The notes under the pieces: generated by a model
What the model was told of the DNA's origin: nothing
What the model saw: the letters and a program-made list of their open reading frames with translations, nothing else
The model's database searches: none
Part shown: positions 60,208 to 64,000 of the stretch, one piece after another
How positions within the stretch are numbered: position 1 is the stretch's first letter
Layout: every line of letters starts with the position of its first letter
Assembly: GCA_947500545.1 (NCBI GenBank)
Contig: CANMSO010000004.1
Span: forward strand, 248,001-312,000
Direction of reading: 5' to 3'
DNA: 64,000 bases
Source of the DNA: an uncultured Aquimarina sp.
Lineage (GTDB): Bacteria; Bacteroidota; Bacteroidia; Flavobacteriales; Flavobacteriaceae
Made by a program: the position numbers and the translations under genes

Positions 60208-61187
60208 TGTCTTAGTATAGGATACTTTACAAAGTAAAGCTTTTCCTTTTGATAATTAATAATTGTTCTTTTCTGTTGAAAAAATTCAATACCTAAAACA
60301 CCATCCAACTTGGTCCCAAAGGCTTCATTCATTCTATTCAAATTAGTAAGAATTGTATTCATCGGGCCAAAATAAATGGTTTTGTTTAATCTTACACGAA
60401 ACAATTTTCCTGCCATAACCTCGATGGTATTATTACTGGCTCCCGTTAAGATCAATCTTTTCTTCGGATAGAAATATTTAAGCCCTTTTTTTCCTACTTT
60501 TTTACTAATCTGATTAAACTCTGCAGCACTATCCAATCCAAAAGTCACCTCTTTATCACCAATAAATCCGTTCAGTACGATAGTATGTTTTACTAATTTG
60601 AAATCAATACTATCACTTATCTTTTCTGCATATACGTTTTCGTCTAGCTTATTTCCATAATTGTCTACTTTGGTTAAAGTAATTTGATTAAGATGCATAT
60701 CAATAAATACTTCATAATCTTTTAAAATACTATACCCAATTATTCCTAACAAACGTATTTTTTTGGACTTCTCAATATGAGATAAATCAATAATATCAGA
60801 AGTTTTGTTCTTTAAGTTAAAGTTTTCAAGCACAATCTCTTTTACCTGCTGCTCAAAAGCGTCATCAACCACTTCAATAACACCAGCTGTATATTTTTTT
60901 CTAGAAAGGTGTTGATATTTCATTGGAAAATGAACTTCGTTTAATATCATAGTTTCTGATCCGGTATCAATAATAAAATTTCCTTTTTTATCAAGAAGTT
61001 CTGCTTCTACCACAATTAAACGATCCACAACCTTAAATGGAATTCGTGCCGTATATTCATTAAGGATTTCTGCTTTGGAAAAAATTACCGGATCTTCATT
61101 AGAGAAAAAAGAAGGAATATTACCCTTTGCCAGAATGCTTATACTACAAGCAAAATAAAAAGCAATATTCAATAGAATCTTTCTCAT
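60204..61187 (-). CDS. Retropepsin-like aspartyl protease
   Basis: 327 aa, signal peptide to about residue 20 (SILAKG). Two retropepsin-type lobes: the first active-site motif is FIIDTGSETMIL (about residue 75), and the second corresponds to FGLDSAAEFNQI (about 212), where DSA replaces DTG. A hydrophobic-hydrophobic-Gly motif LLGIIGYSIL follows the first lobe and GVLGIEFFQ the second. Secreted or periplasmic. It is coupled to the E-set protein; a joint role in surface glycan or protein processing is possible. Confidence 0.75.
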   Translation of the reverse strand: MRKILLNIAFYFACSISILAKGNIPSFFSNEDPVIFSKAEILNEYTARIPFKVVDRLIVVEAELLDKKGNFIIDTGSETMILNEVHFPMKYQHLSRKKYTAGVIEVVDDAFEQQVKEIVLENFNLKNKTSDIIDLSHIEKSKKIRLLGIIGYSILKDYEVFIDMHLNQITLTKVDNYGNKLDENVYAEKISDSIDFKLVKHTIVLNGFIGDKEVTFGLDSAAEFNQISKKVGKKGLKYFYPKKRLILTGASNNTIEVMAGKLFRVRLNKTIYFGPMNTILTNLNRMNEAFGTKLDGVLGIEFFQQKRTIINYQKEKLYFVKYPILRH

Positions 61188-61349
61188 ATTGAATAAGACC
61201 TTTCCCTGTTCGCATCGTTACACTTTTATTGCGTTTTACAGTTAGTTTTAGTATAAAATTAAGAAAAACCGCCTTCATGTCTATTATGACGAATATCATA
61301 GTTCTTTTACAGCTCCTCTGTTAATTTTAGAATATAAAAAATAATCAAA

Positions 61350-62186
61350 ATGAAAAATATCCTGCTCCCAACCGATTTTTCTGATAACGCCTTAAATGCT
61401 ATACATTATGCTATGAAGTTTTTTAAAAACGAGCTTTGTACTTTTCATCTTCTTAATGTGCAAAAGGCTTCTAATTACACCACAGATGATCTTATGGTTG
61501 CCCCTGCAAATACAACAATTCACCAATCAGTGATTAGTGAAGCAAAAAAGAAGCTTAATATCATTATTGAAGAGTTAAAATTAACATATCCAGATCAGAA
61601 CTACACCTATCATGCTATCACAGATTATGATGTTTTTACTGATGCCATTAGACAAGTTGTTAAATCCAAAAACATAGACTTAATTGTCATGGGAACAAAC
61701 GGTGCTACAGGTGCTTCAGAGGTTGTATTTGGAAGTAATACGCTTAATGTAATTCGAAAAATCGATTGCCCAATACTCGCAATCCCACAAGGATATATTT
61801 TTAACAGTCCAAAAATTGTATTGTTTGCAATTGATTACAGAGACCACTTCATAACAGAAGGTATAGACCCTCTAATGGATACTATAACCAAACACAAATC
61901 TTCGTTGCGTATACTTAAAATTAAAGAAGATGATACAGTAACAGTAGCTGAATTTGATGACAAAAAACACATGAAAGAATTCTTTAAAGATATCAATCAT
62001 ACCTTTCATACTATAATTAATGTTCCTACTGCTTTAGCAATTAATAGTTTTGTGCAAATCATGAATGTAGACATGACGGCTATGTTTATCAAAAGAGAGA
62101 CTTTTATGGAACGTTTTTTTAAGGGATCCGAGACTTCAAAAATTAGTTATGGAACTAGAGTTCCTCTATTGATTATGCATAGTTAA
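61350..62186 (+). CDS. Universal stress protein, tandem domain
   Basis: 278 aa. The N-terminal USP domain (1-145) has MKNILLPTDFSDNALNAIHY and the ATP-binding signature GTNGATGASEVVFGSNTLNV (about 110-130). The second domain (about 150-278) keeps the fold but lacks the GxxG signature. Many Flavobacteria carry such tandem USPs beside membrane-stress genes. It is 24 bp upstream of the cardiolipin synthase gene, so the two are probably co-transcribed. Confidence 0.85.
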   Translation: MKNILLPTDFSDNALNAIHYAMKFFKNELCTFHLLNVQKASNYTTDDLMVAPANTTIHQSVISEAKKKLNIIIEELKLTYPDQNYTYHAITDYDVFTDAIRQVVKSKNIDLIVMGTNGATGASEVVFGSNTLNVIRKIDCPILAIPQGYIFNSPKIVLFAIDYRDHFITEGIDPLMDTITKHKSSLRILKIKEDDTVTVAEFDDKKHMKEFFKDINHTFHTIINVPTALAINSFVQIMNVDMTAMFIKRETFMERFFKGSETSKISYGTRVPLLIMHS

Positions 62187-62210
62187 TGTGATTCTAAACC
62201 TTCGACCCAA

Positions 62211-63632
62211 ATGATATTTACTTTTTTTCTTATCGTATATATCCTGATCGGGATTTTTATTGTCATCAGACTACTTTTAAACGGAATGCGTCCAACCAAA
62301 ACCTTAGCATGGCTCTTGGTGATTTTTACTATCCCGGTAGGCGGGATGTTTTTATACTTGATGTTGGGTAGAAATAGAAGAAAAAATAAACTGTTTCGAT
62401 TAAAAAAAACGGCTAAAACTTCGGCTTATTTAGAAAAAGCACGAGAACATCATTCGCCAATTACCATTCACGAGTATAAAGAACATCAAAAATTGATTTC
62501 ATTAATTACTCAAAACTCATATTTTGCTCCATGCTCTGGAAACAGTCTCAAACTTCTTAAAAATGGTGAAGCAACGTTTCAAGCCATTTTTGAAGCTTTG
62601 AAAAATGCTAAGCATTCTATACATCTAGAATATTATATTTTTGAAGAAGGAGAATTAACCACAAACCTCTTCGAACTCTTTCGCGACAAGATCCAACAAG
62701 GAATTAAAATTCGTATCATCTATGATGGTATTGGCAGTTTATCTCTCAGTAAAAAACACATTAGAAAACTTCAAAATATTGGGGTTGAAATTCACCGGTT
62801 TCTTCCTATACGTTTTGGCAAATTCTTGACTTCGATAAACTATCGTAATCATCGAAAAATTATTGTGATTGACAATGAAATTGCATTTACAGGAGGTATA
62901 AATGTATCTGACAAATACGTGAAAGGAGATGCAGATTTGGGTATTTGGCATGACATACATTTACAGCTAACAGGACCCATAGTACATAGCTTGCAAACTG
63001 TTTTTGCTTTGGACTGGTATTTTATAACCAATAACGATGAAATTCTGGATCCTACATATTTTTCTATTTTAAAAAAAACCGGGGCATCTACTGCACAAAT
63101 AGTTCATAGTGGACCTGACGCTGATTTTTCTGCTGCCCAGCAATTATTTTTTTCTATGATCAATGAGGCAAAGGACTATGTATATATAACTAATCCATAT
63201 ATTATTCCTGGTGAAAGCATATTAGATGCGCTTAAGGTAGCCGCTTTAAGCGGAGTTGATGTGAGACTTATGCTGTCTGAAAACTCTGATGGTAAAATTG
63301 TACGATGGTGCGTGCGCTCCTATTTTGAGCGTCTACTGCAAGCCGGAGTAAAAATTTACTTATTCCCAGAGGGATTTTTGCATAGCAAAACCATTGTTTC
63401 AGACGACACTGTTTCATCTGTTGGAACGGCTAATCTAGATATCAGAAGCTTTGAACAAAACTATGAAGTGAATGCAGTGATATATGATGATCTATTTGCA
63501 ATAACACTAAAAAACGATTTTTTAAATGATTGTGATAAAAGTATTCAATTAAACTATAATACTTTTGTAAAAAGACCATGGACAGATAAACTAAAAGAAG
63601 GTGTCGCTAAAATCTTTAGTCCGGTTTTATAA
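62211..63632 (+). CDS. cls: Cardiolipin synthase
   Basis: 473 aa phospholipase-D-superfamily enzyme that makes cardiolipin from two phosphatidylglycerols. Two N-terminal membrane segments (about 1-25 and 33-53) precede two HKD motifs, in NHRKIIVIDNEIAFTGG (about residue 217) and LHSKTIVSDDTVSSVGT (about 393). The C-terminal FEQNYEVNA segment is typical of bacterial Cls. The patatin-like gene follows 12 bp later and could also act on membrane lipids. Confidence 0.9.
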   Translation: MIFTFFLIVYILIGIFIVIRLLLNGMRPTKTLAWLLVIFTIPVGGMFLYLMLGRNRRKNKLFRLKKTAKTSAYLEKAREHHSPITIHEYKEHQKLISLITQNSYFAPCSGNSLKLLKNGEATFQAIFEALKNAKHSIHLEYYIFEEGELTTNLFELFRDKIQQGIKIRIIYDGIGSLSLSKKHIRKLQNIGVEIHRFLPIRFGKFLTSINYRNHRKIIVIDNEIAFTGGINVSDKYVKGDADLGIWHDIHLQLTGPIVHSLQTVFALDWYFITNNDEILDPTYFSILKKTGASTAQIVHSGPDADFSAAQQLFFSMINEAKDYVYITNPYIIPGESILDALKVAALSGVDVRLMLSENSDGKIVRWCVRSYFERLLQAGVKIYLFPEGFLHSKTIVSDDTVSSVGTANLDIRSFEQNYEVNAVIYDDLFAITLKNDFLNDCDKSIQLNYNTFVKRPWTDKLKEGVAKIFSPVL

Positions 63633-63644
63633 TATTTTTAGTAG

Positions 63645-64000
63645 ATGGAAAAGCCAAAAAATATAGGGTTAGTCTTATCAGGAGGCGGTTTTAAAGGTGT
63701 CGCGCACATTGGGGCAATCCAAGCTTTTGAAGAAGCGGGTATACAACCAAAATATGTTGCGGGAACAAGTGCCGGAGCCATAGTAGGTGCCTTGTATGCA
63801 GGTGGCTACACTCCCGATGAAATTAAGAGTTTCTTCAAAAAAACTTCCCTATTCAAGTTTAATCGATTTACACGAAAGAAAGCTGGTTTTTTAGATTCTG
63901 AAAAATTTCATGAGGATTTAATCCCTTTTTTTCCAGATAATTCATTTGAAACATTGCAGAAAAAACTTTTTGTAACTGCAACTAATCTTGTAGAGGGAAC
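63645..64000 (+). CDS. Patatin-like phospholipase (3' end beyond window)
   Basis: The first 118 residues are visible. The oxyanion loop is VLSGGGFKGVAHIGAIQA (residues about 10-27) and the nucleophile elbow GTSAGAIVGALYA (about 43-55), both intact. The Asp of the catalytic dyad lies downstream of the window. The family hydrolyses acyl esters of phospholipids. ATG at 63645, 12 bp after cls. Confidence 0.85.
   Translation, partial: MEKPKNIGLVLSGGGFKGVAHIGAIQAFEEAGIQPKYVAGTSAGAIVGALYAGGYTPDEIKSFFKKTSLFKFNRFTRKKAGFLDSEKFHEDLIPFFPDNSFETLQKKLFVTATNLVEG

Noticed and set aside
1..64000. CRISPR array, prophage or insertion sequences
   Set aside because: No regularly spaced identical repeats, no transposase and no phage structural genes were found in the window.

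Overview
The window looks like a chromosome segment of a marine, low-GC member of the Flavobacteriaceae (Bacteroidota), possibly close to Aquimarina; the genus is a guess. Supporting signs are many lipoproteins with short lipoboxes, signal peptides ending in AQ, promoters of the TTG / TAnnTTTG type, weak Shine-Dalgarno sequences, a DUF4407 membrane protein and an M56/BlaI pair.

Region 1 (about 1-19.8 kb) is accessory DNA. It is a mostly plus-strand string of small unrelated genes: alpha/beta hydrolase, AraC regulators, DUF6624 lipoprotein, SRPBCC lipoprotein, SAM methyltransferases, SnoaL-like proteins, serine hydrolases, GNAT, PD40 lipoprotein, DinB, Crp/PfpI pair, DUF1801 and a DHFR-like protein. 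Many are separated by related imperfect palindromes of about 50-190 bp. The left end reads like YAACAACG..TATAA and the right end like TATACAAACGTTGTGG or TATACAAACCGTTGGTA. This is the layout of an integron-like gene-cassette array with attC-like but non-canonical sites and no integrase in view. An ECF sigma/anti-sigma pair and one methyltransferase lie in the opposite direction. Region 2 (19.8-25.6 kb) is a complete trans-4-hydroxy-L-proline degradation operon (epimerase, FAD oxidase/dehydrogenase, deaminase, 2-oxoglutarate semialdehyde dehydrogenase) with a divergent AraC regulator. Region 3 (25.6-30.7 kb) holds DUF4407, an M56/BlaR1-like peptidase with an unusual tail, its BlaI-type repressor with a clear palindromic operator, and an M20 dipeptidase.

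Region 4 (30.88-51.47 kb) is a probable genomic island inserted in the 3' end of a tRNA-Leu(TAG) gene. The intact tRNA is at the left end, an exact 55-bp copy of its 3' end is at the right end, and a 5'-truncated tyrosine recombinase lies nearby. The island carries two minus-strand operons that resemble each other. Both have an outer-membrane alginate-export-type barrel, an isochorismatase-type hydrolase and pirins, with flavodoxins, SnoaL/SRPBCC proteins, an amidohydrolase, an alpha/beta hydrolase and a small transporter distributed between them. Next come a TPR histidine kinase, a 1042-aa REC-GAF-sigma54 activator and an Fe/Mn superoxide dismutase. Upstream of both operons, and more weakly upstream of the dismutase, a TGGCAT element sits 81-86 bp from the centre of a palindrome (core CGATATATCG in the two operons). 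This suggests one sigma54-dependent regulon that takes up and detoxifies or degrades an aromatic or quinone-like compound. This is the best candidate for an undescribed system here.

Region 5 (51.6-64 kb) is core-like: a peptidoglycan-binding protein; a molybdenum cofactor operon (moeA, ModE-type regulator, mobA, moaD, moeB-rhodanese fusion, moaE, moaCB fusion, moaA) with a ModE-box-like palindrome in front of moeA; an E-set repeat protein with a retropepsin-like protease; a universal stress protein; cardiolipin synthase; and the start of a patatin-like phospholipase cut by the window end.
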